In this document: positions 23,524 to 35,500 of the stretch, piece after piece
Numbering within the stretch: the first letter of the stretch is position 1
How the letters are laid out: each line of letters starts with the position of its first letter
NCBI GenBank assembly: GCA_030762175.1
Contig: CM060831.1
Span: 69,541,001 to 69,605,000, forward strand
Source: Metallyticus violacea
Lineage: Eukaryota; Arthropoda; Insecta; Mantodea; Metallyticidae
DNA length: 64,000 bases
Reading direction: 5' to 3'
Notes under the pieces: generated by a model
Told to the model about the DNA's origin: nothing
The model's input: only the letters and a program-made list of their open reading frames with translations
The model's database searches: none
Translations under genes and position numbers: made by a program

Positions 23524-26500
23524 GTGAGTGTTAATTACTTAATTTTAATATAAATTTTGGCATGAGTAATACAGAGGAGGGACCCAGAGAGAGGAGAACG
23601 AGCAGGAGTGTTGTGGCAAAGCTTCTCATACTACAAAAATCCCATTGCAACCATTCTTTATGAAAGCTGCTGAATAGTATGAGGGGCATTAAAATGTTTT
23701 GCACCGTAGAATAAAGGAATCAAAGCAGTTATCTTAAATTTGGTGTGAACTTAGTCCTGTTGTACATGTTCATCTCACAAGGTGATAAACTTCTCCCATC
23801 TCTCCTTCATTTTTCTGATGTCTTGATTATACAAATGCTCCATCTGGGTCCCAAACCTTGTTCCTAGTTTATAGCATGCAGAACCGATGTCCACAAAGGG
23901 AATTCTTCATATTTGGAAAAAAGGAAAAAGTCTCTGGGTGCCAATTCACGAATAATAGTTGAGGCAAGATATATTCATACTGTTGGGCAAGAATAATAAT
24001 GTTATAACTGCAACAGCTAACACTTCTAGCCAACAAAAGTCATCTTTTGGACAAAAGTTCTTCTTGTATATTTTTGAGGAGACTTGTGTGTCTTTTTGAA
24101 AGAACCAGCATCTCCATGGGTTTCCATTTTGTCCTTAATGTCATTTCACATTCAGCTGCCCTAGTTTCTGCCAATTTCTCTTGCAGTCAATCTTCTAAAT
24201 TTGAAATGTACCTGCAGGAAATTTTAACGAATTCAAAGGTCTTTAGGCAGTGGAAGCAACAGCACCCAAGATTAGATAAGAGACTACAATGCTTCTGCTC
24301 ATACTGCTGCAAGAATAGTGGACTTTTGAGTGAAGAAGCATCAGTGTTATTGCATCCTGTTATTTCTCCAGACTTCTCAAATGTGAAGGAAAAGATGCAT
24401 AAATGTCAGTATTCCATAAATATTTGGTGTAGAGTACTTGAAAAACTGTGAAAAGTGTTTTTCAGTTGTGTTTTTTGTAACAATTATAAGATTTTGTAAT
24501 TATCCTAATACATAAGGGGCTGAAGTTGATGAATTGTCGTTATATTTATTTTAATTTTAAAATGATTCTCTTTAATGCATTTTTACAACTTTTATCTGAT
24601 AAGTGGTTAATTTTCTTTAATTTCTGAAGTCATTGAAAGTCATTTTCTCCAATTTTTAGCATTTTTAAATTTTTGTTTTATTTTACAGTAATTTTACAAG
24701 CAAATCATAGTTGCTGCTTCTCCACTCTTTGATATTTTTCTAAGTTGATTAAATTGACAATCAGTCACTAGTCAAGAGTGATCCAATAATATGACAAAGA
24801 ATGTAAAAAAGTTGTATTTTGTCTGGAGTTCACTGCTCCCTACCACTATTGAGCTCTTTGCCTATAAGGTTGGTTGTTAAACCCTAAAACATAAAAACAA
24901 ATAAACTGGATGAGAAACAGGGTAGATGAGAGAGAGAAGATTTTGGGAAAAGAAAATAGTTTGAAAATTTTAATGTGAGATCATTATAGTCATAGTTTGT
25001 TTTGTGGTTGTTTACAGTTGGAATGCAGAAATCTAATTTGTTTAAAAATATTTTTCTACCACAACTAGTTATGGAATTGGGAAAAGATGTATGTACACCA
25101 GATAAAAGCGTGTTATTCTGTAAAATGTACAACATTAAGATTAGTGCAGAAATGTGAGTTGTTGTGCAACAAGAATAAAGACTAAGTGTTAAGAAGTAAG
25201 GTAGCATATTCTTAGACATGCAATTATTGATGAATAAAATGCTCAATTGTACAATTACACATCTGACTAAATGCAGATAAATAATTCTTCAAGTAGCACA
25301 GTCAGTGGAGCATCTGCATGCTGTGCATAGGATCTGCACATGATTCCAGGCTGGATACAAATGTTGATTGGTTAAGTAGGTTTCTTGTCATGTCCAGAAT
25401 CTGATGTGTGAATATTAGGCATGCTTGTATGTGTGTATCGATTATTTAATAACCAGTATGCCCATTTCAGGACAGCCATTGGGCAGATACCTGAAAACAA
25501 GTATGTGTACGAGGGTAGGTTCATAAGTTTCCAGCCTAACCATTTTTAGGTATGATAAAGACAAAAACTATATTTCATTTTTCAATATAGTTACGCTTTA
25601 TTGCAATACACTTCTCACATCTTTGGATTAACATTTCAACCCTCCCCCACCAAAAAATAGAAGTCTTGTCTGCAAAATGGGCATAAACAGCATCTATCAC
25701 TTCTTTGTCACACTTAAATTTCCTTCTTGAAGGTCCTTCTTAAGTTTTGAGAAGAGGAAGTAGTCACTGGGCTGTAGGGTGGATGGTCGATATCCTTGAA
25801 GCCACATTTCTTCACAGCTCCCTTTGCAACAAGAGCTGTGTTCACAAGGATGTTGTCATGAATAAGGTACATACACACTCAGCTTTCCTCAGTTTTTCTC
25901 TTTTGATGGAAGCTCATAGTCTATGCAGTAGGCCAGCATAGTACTTCCTATTTACAATGGTGTTCCTCTCCTTGAAATCAATGAAGGATATCCCTTCACG
26001 CTCCCAAAAGATTATGGCCATGATCTTGTTGGTTGACTGAGAGAGCTTGGCCTTTAGAGGTGGTGCTTCACCAGGTTTACGCCACTCCATAAATTCTCTT
26101 TTGGACAAGGGATCATAATAGAAGACCATAGTTTCATCTCCTGTAATAATGGTTTGCAGAACTTCTTTCTTGTTGCCAACACAGAGCTCCAAAAATGCCT
26201 GACAACAGATAACTCATCACACTGAGTTTTGGACTGAGGAAAGAAGTCAAGGCACCCATCTTGCACTAGTCTTATTCATGAATAATTTAAAAGATTGTTG
26301 TTTTAGAAAGGTCCAACCTTGCTGCTGTTTGGACAACTTTAAGCCGCCAGTCTTTCATAATTTCTTCTTCCACAAGAGTGATGTTTTCAGGAGTGAGCAC
26401 ATCCAAGGGCCAACCTGTACACTCTTAGTCTTCAATGCTTTCTCGACCCATTTGAAAAAGTTGGCCCATTATTTTATGGTAGAATATGAGGGGGATGAAA

Positions 26501-29500
26501 AATGTGATAAAATAGGAATTATTTATTTTAATATATGATAATGATAAAAGGTAAAGAGACTAGTCAAAAGCATATGTGTTTTACAGAGGAAAGAGTAATT
26601 AAGTGGATACATCTGATCAGGATTAACTGTATATCATGCAATTTAGTTTTATTTTAGTACCAGTTAATCAAGAATAATATTAGACTATTGATCATATGTC
26701 TGCATTTTCAACACAACACAGGCATTATTGTCACATAGCATTTACAAGGGTGAGTTTAAGCTTGTGAACAAGTGACTAGTCAGTATGAAAACATAGAGCT
26801 TAAATTTGAATATTATAAAAGTAATGAAAATAATATGTATAACAGATATATTCAGAAAACTATATATATAAAATTATACAAAGCTAGGGCTGAATATAAA
26901 CAATAATTTAATTAATAACATCACTAAATGAGGTGACTGAGGCAGTAACGTTTGGGATTTGTATTTGGGAGGTCCCAAGTTCAAATCTGACCGTAGGTTT
27001 TTCTATGGTTTTCTCTGGTCACTTTGGCAAGTGCTGAATGGATCCTTACTTTTCATGAATTTTCTGCTCTCTCATTTTATATCATTTCACTTCATTGGTT
27101 CTGTTCAGATTTGAAAATGCTAGAGCAAAAATGGGTTGTGCATTGTGGTGGTGACTTTTACTTTATAAAGGTATCTGCCCTGGTGCCTGGCATGGAAGTG
27201 AGTCTTCTGAGGGGAATCTCTGCCACCATTGGTGTATTCTATCTCATTTCACTAATGGATGGCAGAAATTTATTTAATGCCATAATTCTCATGTATTGTG
27301 GGCATTTTTTCTAGAAGTGTTAGTCTGTGCATTTGGAATTTGATATTATTTTCACATCATGTTTCATATTTGTGTTTATATTGAATATCAAGGAAGTTTC
27401 GTAGGTTTATATATATTTACTTCTGTAATGAAGGTTATTTTGTTGTTCTCTATTTGGTGCATTCCTATAAGGGTACTTTTATTCTTGACATAAATGATGT
27501 TTACTAGTTCTATATGTTTTTACAAAAACAATCTGCTCAGTGTTGAGTAATGCTTCTCTAATGAATATTATTTTATTTTTCTCTGTTTGATATATGCATA
27601 AATGCGCGCGCACGTGTGTGTGTGTGTGAGAGAGAAAGAAGTAGAAAAAAATAGCATTCATTTTTTTGCCTTAATGGTTTACCTAAAATGTGCTTCTTCT
27701 TGAAAAGAGGCTTTGGCTGGAAATTTAGAATGTTTTAATGTGTTTTATCAGTTTATGTATAAATAAATGTAAATAAATTAGTAGCTTGTACATTATGGGC
27801 AGTGTGATGATGTTTAGTTTTTTGAATATTGGTCAGCAGAAGCTCCTAAATCCAGAATGGGTCATTATCGTATCTTTTTTTTATTTTAAAGATTCTGTCA
27901 TTTCCTTAGCATTCTCCCATATAATTATGCTTTATGCGAAAATAACTATAGTATTTCATAATTCATGTTGTAAATTGGTTACATGCTCAGACCAGACATA
28001 TTAAAGCAAGCAATATTTCATTTGTTTTCTAAGTGATTTTATGCCTATTACACTTAAGCTGTTCAGCAATGAATGCTCCTAAAATTGTTGATTTGTTTGT
28101 ACATGATTCATCTACTCCACTGCAATTTTAAACTATATATTTTCTTTTATTTAGTTGAATGCAAACCAGTCATTAACATTTATATGGCACTTTGTTGATT
28201 GGTTTTCAGATTTTCAATATTTGTGCTGTTAAGATGAACTGCTGTATCATCTGCAATGTCCAATAACACAAATTCTATAATAATGGAACTTTTATTTATT
28301 GTACTAATTCTAAATGCTATCAATATGATCTCCCATAATCCCTTTCTATTCTTCTTTCACTTCTTGATAGTGCAGTTGCTTTGAAAAAGATAGTCACATG
28401 TGTTTTTATGTTTACAGTGTGACACAACTGAAAGATGTGATAGAACGAAACTGTGGCATTCCTGTAGACAAGCAAGTCCTGTTGGTGAGTGGAGGAGAGA
28501 GCTTGGATCCAAATGCAAGAGTGTGTAGCTATTCTGCTGGAACAGACACAAACCCTATTTATTTATTCAGCAAGAACACCATCGAGAGTGGAACTCCACC
28601 ATCACTCAGCTTAGAGTTAGGACCAGGTATGCTGCTATTTTTTTTACTTATCATCAGCAGTTAATTTTAATTTTTAATATAGAAGCTTTGAAACAGTTCT
28701 TGGGGTGATGCTGTGATCCCAGTAAGGTTGATGTCTGAGAGCTTGTTGCATTGTTTCACAGCAACAGAATCTCAGAAATTTTCATTGTATTTTGTAAGCC
28801 CTGCCCAAAGGACTGGAAGAGGATGTGATTTTGTGTACTAAAGAAGCAAACACGACTTAATGAGGCACTTCATTGTTTTTATATATAAAACTAATTTGCA
28901 TACATATTCAGGGACAGTTACCTTCCACTGGCTGCTTAGAACACCTGTGCCCATGATTATGTAAGTCAATAGCAGGGAAGAGCTATTAAGTACTTGGGCA
29001 TGTTTCTACCTGTTCCAATGATTACTGTTTTGTCATAATGTAGGTCAACAATTTACCACACTTGCAAGCTTCAATTTCCTTAGATACGTATTAATGATAT
29101 TTATTACAAACATAGCTGAAAAGGTAGCACTAATCATAACTTAAAAAACATGCATTTTGGTGGGAACTATTAGCTAACCATGCATACAGAATCCAAGTTA
29201 TAATAGCATTTCTCTCCTAGCTCAATCATAAAATTCACATAAGGCCTTACCTTTGTTAATGGCAAATCTGTATATTCTGCCTCTTTCTCATTCAGCTGAG
29301 TTTTTCTTTTCTCCTCTTCACTTTGATGTTCATAATGCATGTATATTACATAAAAAACATTGAAAATATTACACAATACAAAATAATATAAAGAGTTGTG
29401 CTAAAGTGATGCTACATATTTGAATATAATTAATAAGGAAAATAAATCATATAAATAATTAATAAGTGATTTCCCGGGTGCACTATAAATACTGTTTCAG

Positions 29501-32500
29501 CTTAAGTTTTGACTGAAAAAAAAAAGGTTTGGGCAATTTAATTGAGTAGCAACATGATTCATAACTGGATGTTGCTGGTACAAATCATGTCTTAAGCCCC
29601 AGAGCTTTCCTTAAAAAAATGGTTGCAAAGTGACATAAACAACAGGAAAGTTTGAGATTAACAAATTATATCTTTTTATTAATGATAAAAGTATATAGTC
29701 ACTACTAATATGGAATAATAAATAAAATTGTAATGGCTTTAGTTTATTAGCTGCTAGCTTGGAAGAAGCCTGATCATTCATTTAAAAGAAGAATTTGGGC
29801 ATACAAAAATATTTAAAATATAAACATATATCAATACATTTGCTGTAAAAGTATCCTTGGCAAAGAAATATTTATGAATTTTATATTACTCCAGGGGAAA
29901 AAGTCGCAGATAAGAGTGCTCTCTTCAACCAGATCATTGTGGGCTAATTGATATGTTCTTGCAGACATTGCTAAATGAAGTAGAGCTAGTTGCACAAAAA
30001 ATCAACAAAATATTATTAACGATACAGCAATAACCATTTTGTTTGTAAATTTTAAATGCTTTCATTAGTGGCATTTGTTTGTAATAGCTTACTTATCAGT
30101 TTGATTATAATAATTTCTAATTTATTGTGGTAATTAATTTTCATTTTACTTATAGATATCCAAGAAATTAGATTTATTTTAACTCTTTAACTTCCTCAAA
30201 GAAGGCATTGTCCAAGTTTTCTTCCTCATATTATGGTGCATTCTATTCTTTATAAGTAGAAGCCTCAAGCTGAAAATATAAAGTAGCAGTGAAAAAAACT
30301 AGGACTTGCACAAAGTTTATGATGCATAATGCATTAATTTTCTAATGAAACACTTTATACCAAATAATTATAGAGCACTGCCACTGCTATTAGCTCTTAA
30401 ATTACAGGATGAACTGTTTGAGATGTCAGAAAACTGAAACATTTTACAAGAAACTACTAAAATGTATTACTTGTTAACGATACATTTGCAGGAAATTAGA
30501 AGTTTCATATCCCAGCACATTAGCATTCAATATTACCACCATTATGGCTGCTGCACAGATCATACCATGCAGACATATTGCACATAGCATTTCTGGAGTG
30601 ATCTGTTTTGTTGCAGGTTTGCTTCATTCTGTGTTCTTTGTGCATGCACCAATAGCTTATCTACTCCTACATCAAAAAATCTTGAGACTGTAAGTCCAGG
30701 TTATTTGAAGGCTATGGGATAGGTCCACTATGGCCACACCAGCAGTTGTTGGATGTCTGATTTAAATGATTGCACACTGTTCTGTTGAAAGATAATTGTG
30801 TCCATTACCACATCTTGTTATAGTTGAGGGAGTACAAACTGCTGGAGCATATCCAAGTAATTGAGAGCAAGAACAATCTTCTTTGCAAAAATACAATAGA
30901 TTTCTCACAGGTCACTTAACATTACATGTTCATTTTAAGGCTGGCTTATTTTTGTAGATGTGTGGATTATCATTTCCCCAAATGATATTGCCATTAACTT
31001 GCCACTTGCCATTCATGTAAAATGTTGCTTCATCCATGAATTAATGTAGCCATTGATCATCTGCTTCCTCCTGCTCACACAACATAGTAGCAAAATTGAG
31101 ACAAAATTCGTAGTTATGTTGGATCAGTGCTTACATTAGCTGAGCGTGGTATGGAAATATCTTGAGATTACTGTCTTGACAATCTCCTAACATGTTCTAG
31201 CATGCTTGATAAGCAGCATAGTAACTTCCATGGACTCTGAGTCATGGCTTACCAAATGTCTAAAAATCTTCCTTCCTGTTTGTATCATGTACCCTTTCAC
31301 CTATGTGAAGGCACAATCATACCATTGGCCAGGAACATGTACCATTTAACAGTGTGTCATTGTGGAGGGGGATGCCAACAATTGTACTGATTAAAGCACA
31401 TCTTTTAAAACAGAAATTATTTTAAAAAATATATAAGGAACTAACACAGTGAAGCCAAGTCATATGAATAAATTCATGTGATATATGTTGTACCAAACAC
31501 TCTTATTGCTTCACTTGTGTGATATTTTGAACCAGTTTCGAAGACCTTCGTCTTCATCTTCGGCCAAGGGTATGACTGATTGGAGAATCCAACAGCTCTG
31601 TAGAGATAAAGCACTGTCTTGGTGGCATTTTAATGTACTTAAAGTTGGCATTTTCTACCTTTGGAATATCAAAGTTCATTAATCGATCTCTGTATTTAAC
31701 TTGACCTATCGTTTGGTTAATTTACCAATTGGTAAAGAAGAGTTTAAAAAAGAATATCATAAAATAGAAGAAATGGCAATTTCAAATGACTTTAATAAAG
31801 ATTGGTACATAAAAATGTGGAAAGATTTAAAAAGAAAAACTTATCAGAGATACCACCACATTATCAGCAGATATAGAAAAACCATTTTTTAAAAAATGTA
31901 CATATCATGCAAAAGCAATGAAAAAATTTCAAAATAGTTTTAAAGGTTTCAATATAAAATTAGCACCCATCAACAGATTTAATTTAGGAAACATCTTGAA
32001 AGATAAAACAGCTGTAAAGACCCCCCCCCCCCAAGAGAAAAAAAGCAGGTATTTGCAGAATAACACATGCAAATTGTGAAAAGATCTATATTGGAAAAAC
32101 AAAGAGAATTATAGGCACATGTTTAGAAGAGTATTTCAGGAACATAAAATATAAATAGATAGTTTAGCTGTGGCATTTAATTTTTGGACAAATAACAACA
32201 AGATTGTAAAGAAGGTGGGTTTATTAAAAGAGACTCGGGGACATATAGAACTGGATACTTGGGAAAAAAATTTACATTCATAAATGCAGAGCTCGATTAA
32301 TGAACTTTGATATTCCAAAGGTAGAAAATACAAACTTTAAGTACATTAAAACATCACCAGGGTGTCGCTCTACAGAGCCGTTGCATTCTCCAATCAGTCA
32401 TACCCTTGGCCAAAGATGAAGACGAAGGTCTTCGAAACCAGTTTCAAATATCACACAAGTAAGTGAAGCAATAAGAGTGTTTAGTCTGACATATATCACA

Positions 32501-35500
32501 TGAATTTATTCATATAATTGTACTGATGTCTAAAAGCATGCAGAATTGTGTAACACTAAAGAATTTTAAATAATTTTGTATACCATACAACACACAAGTA
32601 TGTTGGTGGTTACCATTCTATCTTTCATGCTTGCTAGTATCCTATACCTTGCAGCTAAAGTCTGAAATGCTGCTCACTTGAAACTTACATTATTTCTGCA
32701 TATATTACAACAAATTGCTCAGAGATATGTAATGAACTCCTTACTTTTCTGACAATTCAAATGGATCAGCTAGTACATCTAGTAAAATTATCCTTAATGA
32801 AAAAGGGCTAGAAAATTTATGAGGGAAATCCATTTTCAAGGTTGCAAAATATAGAAGGAGCTTATTGTTGTCATTTTTGTGTTATCAATATGGCATAAAA
32901 ATGTAAGCCACTGTTGTACTTATTTCCTGAATCATATATAATATTAACAAGAAATGTTAATTGGAACTTGTACATTGAAGCTAATCATGTAATTGAAATC
33001 ATTGCATGATTGAGATGAACTACACACTCTTATTGCTCCACTAACTTGTTAACACTAGAATGCTTGATGGTGGTCAATTAACTGCTTTTGATTTTTGAAT
33101 GCTGATATTTTCACTGTTTTTGAAGTATTTTTCTATGGTTTGGTAACTTTTAATCCCTTTCAATGATGTTTAGCTCACCAATTTTTTTTTTTGCATTTCA
33201 GACATAACTTTTTGAAATAATAGCAAATTTACCATTGGTTCTTGGAGGTGCTGAATTGACTGCTTCCTTACCCATGTTTCTTATGACATGTATTGCATAG
33301 TTGTAACTGACAATAATCACCACTGCACAACAAGTATGATTCAAACTCATTGTAACGTAGTGTGCGACTTGTTTATCAGCTTTTGTACCCATATCTAAAA
33401 TTTCGCTTAGCTTTTCATTGTCACATACTTTTTATTTTGTACTCAAGCTTTTCACTTTTGTAGTGGGTAGGGTATTTACTAAGTGCGCACAATGCATCCC
33501 TTTCGCAATCGTGGCCTTTCTGAAGTTGGTATTCTCGAAGTTCTTTGGAATATGTCTCTAACACAATCTGAAGTGGACGAATTTGATTGAGAGTGTGTTT
33601 ATGAAAGTGAAAGTTCTAGTAATGAATGTAGTCCACCTTCTCAGAACAGTGTTTGGTCTCTGATATCTGGACCAAATTCATTGACAGTTGCATCACATGC
33701 TACAGGTCGTCTGAATCCATGACTGTGAAAGAACAGCTGTTTTCTTTGAAATGTCAATGCCCTTTCACTAAGTACATGAGTAGCAAGCCCAACAACTAAG
33801 GCATGAAATACTGGATGATTACGGATGCTAATGTGAGGTACATTCTAAAAGGATTTCCGTACCCGGATAAAGATGAAACTAGAACTGTAAATACCAGTCC
33901 AGGAAAGCATGTTACTGTATGTCTCATGGAACCCTTTTTAGGAAAGGTACAAAATGTCACAACTGATAGTTTTTTCACATCTATCAAACTGGCAAGAGAA
34001 ATCCAAAAGAAAAATACAAGCATTGTTGGTAATAGGGCTAGACAAGAAGTGCCATCTTCTGTGAAAAAGGGCCAATATATGCTTCATTTAAGCATTATTT
34101 ACAAAGCTAATGATATTACTCTCACTCTTACCAAAATATGGTCAAGGAAAACGTACTTATTTGTATCACTATGCATTCCAGTGTGACTATAGATGACTCT
34201 TCTAACAAGAAAACCCAGAAAGGGTCAACTTTTACAATAATGCCAAATGCGTAATAGATGTTAAAGATCAGATGTCTTGCAAATACAGTGTTAGAGCCAT
34301 GGCGAGATACTGTCCCATTCATTGTTCTATAACATTCTTGACCTAGCAATGATCAAGGTGCATACCTTGTATTAACAGACAAATGACTGTACAATGTCTA
34401 GATAGTCTTTCATAATGAAAGTTTTGGAATTTGGAATAGGAATTCATGCTCATGTTGACTACTCTCAACATCATTCATGGCTGATGATAGGACTAAAGGA
34501 ACATCAAAGGTGCTAAACCTGAAAAACGTCACCTAGATTAATGCAAGAAAAACAAAACCAAAGACAGTTGCTTGGAATGTAAAAAATTTGTATGTGGTTC
34601 TTGTATAAGCTAAAAACTCTAAAAATTGTGATTCTAATATCTCTGAGAATGCTTCAATGTAACAAATTTCTATATTTCTGTATAACCTGTATTTGTATAA
34701 CTTATGTCTTTTTAAACACATGATTTGTTAACTGCATATCATTGAATAAAATCAATTCGTATAATAAAATATTTCTAATTTTCTAGGAAACATGTGCATA
34801 TACTTGAAATAAAATATTTCTAATTTTTGAGGAAAACATGTGCATACACTTGAAATAAAAAATTAATAAACCACTTTTTACTTAAAACCATTTGGCCTTA
34901 GATGCCTTATAATAGATGAACCAAAGAATTAATGAGCAAATGTAGTGAATGCATCATTGAATTACTTGAGCAAAAACCATTGACATTAAAATATCTGAAA
35001 CCAGAAGCTCGACTCTAGCTGGATTTGAACCTATCTTGCAGCTCAGAAGCCATGTCGTTCCCTCTACATTACTACAGTTGCCTGTAGTGATAAGTAAGAA
35101 ATTTCATCAACCTGGGTCAGAATTGCACTTAATGGTGTGATACTGAGAAGGCCAAGTATATACAAACTCACTCAGGAAGTTGATACAAACTGGATTTGAA
35201 CCTGGCTTGCTATTTAGAATCAAAATCATTCCCTCTATACCGTCACAATATGCTGGAAGGTGATAAGTGAGAAATTCCATAGTTTTCGGTGAGAAATATT
35301 ATTGAAAATGCATAAGAAAGTAGTAGCAGCAGTCATTGATCGCTAATGGGCATTTTAGGGGATATTTGAAGCTTGGACATTCTAGTGTTGATAGGAGTGT
35401 GTAGTTTGACTCAATCATACAATGATCTTAAGATATTACATTATTGCTTAAAATATTTATGATCTTAATACATTTGTTTTCTTAGCAGCAGATGTCTCAT

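Larger units (their letters stand above)
31455..32520 (+). mobile_element. Penelope-like element with inverted terminal arms
   Basis: The + strand coding remnant starts near 31700 (LTYRLVNLPIGKEEFKKEYH, the AxxHRL.N.P....F..E segment just after the PLE reverse transcriptase core) and ends with the GIY-YIG nuclease start ANCEKIYIGKTKRII near 32075. The RT core itself is missing. Arms of about 200 bp at 31455-31680 and 32290-32515 are inverted copies, beginning/ending at TATGAATAAATTCATGTGAT and including ACTCTTATTGCTTCACTT. Each arm carries a hammerhead-like core. Poly-C at about 32022. Inactive copy. Confidence 0.8.
33053..35387 (+). mobile_element. piggyBac-like transposon, degenerate
   Basis: Flanked by TTAA (33049-33052) on the left and its one-base variant TTGA (35388-35391) on the right, the piggyBac target site, with 10-bp TIRs CACTAGAATG (33053) and CATTCTAGTG (35378). 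The coding remnant on the + strand starts near 33490 (MHPFRNRGLSEVGILEVLW) and holds KYWMITDANVRY, VTVCLMEPFLGKVQNVTTD and FFTSIKLAREIQKK of the DDD transposase, then near 34532-34610 a C-terminal Cys-rich knuckle (CLECKKFVCGSC). Several stops and deletions. 2335 bp in all. Confidence 0.8.
33010..35425. repeat. Fold-back element, subfamily 2, split by a piggyBac-like insertion
   Basis: Left arm TGATTGAGATGAACTACACA and ACTCTTATTGCTCC (33009-33040) and right arm TAGGAGTGTGTAGTTTGACT (35392-35411) are inverted copies of each other and match the tips at 50536-51075 and 57370. The piggyBac-like element inserted between them. Confidence 0.7.

Noticed and set aside
24047..24451. 134-codon open frame in intron 1 as a gene
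   Set aside because: No recognisable domain. It partly overlaps, in antisense, the mariner relic at 23690-24310 and lacks splice or promoter context.
28418..28664. Extension of RB1CC1 exon 2 to the stop near 28664
   Set aside because: The donor CCAG|GTATGC at 28626 joins in phase to exon 3, and the downstream residues are not conserved.
28640..28670. TCATCAG on the + strand after RB1CC1 exon 2
   Set aside because: The complement has CTGATGA but is followed by poly-A with no helix II or GAAA in position.
34465..34510. CTGATGA in GGCTGATGATAGGACT as a hammerhead
   Set aside because: No helix II partner and no GAAA box downstream; it lies inside the piggyBac-like element.
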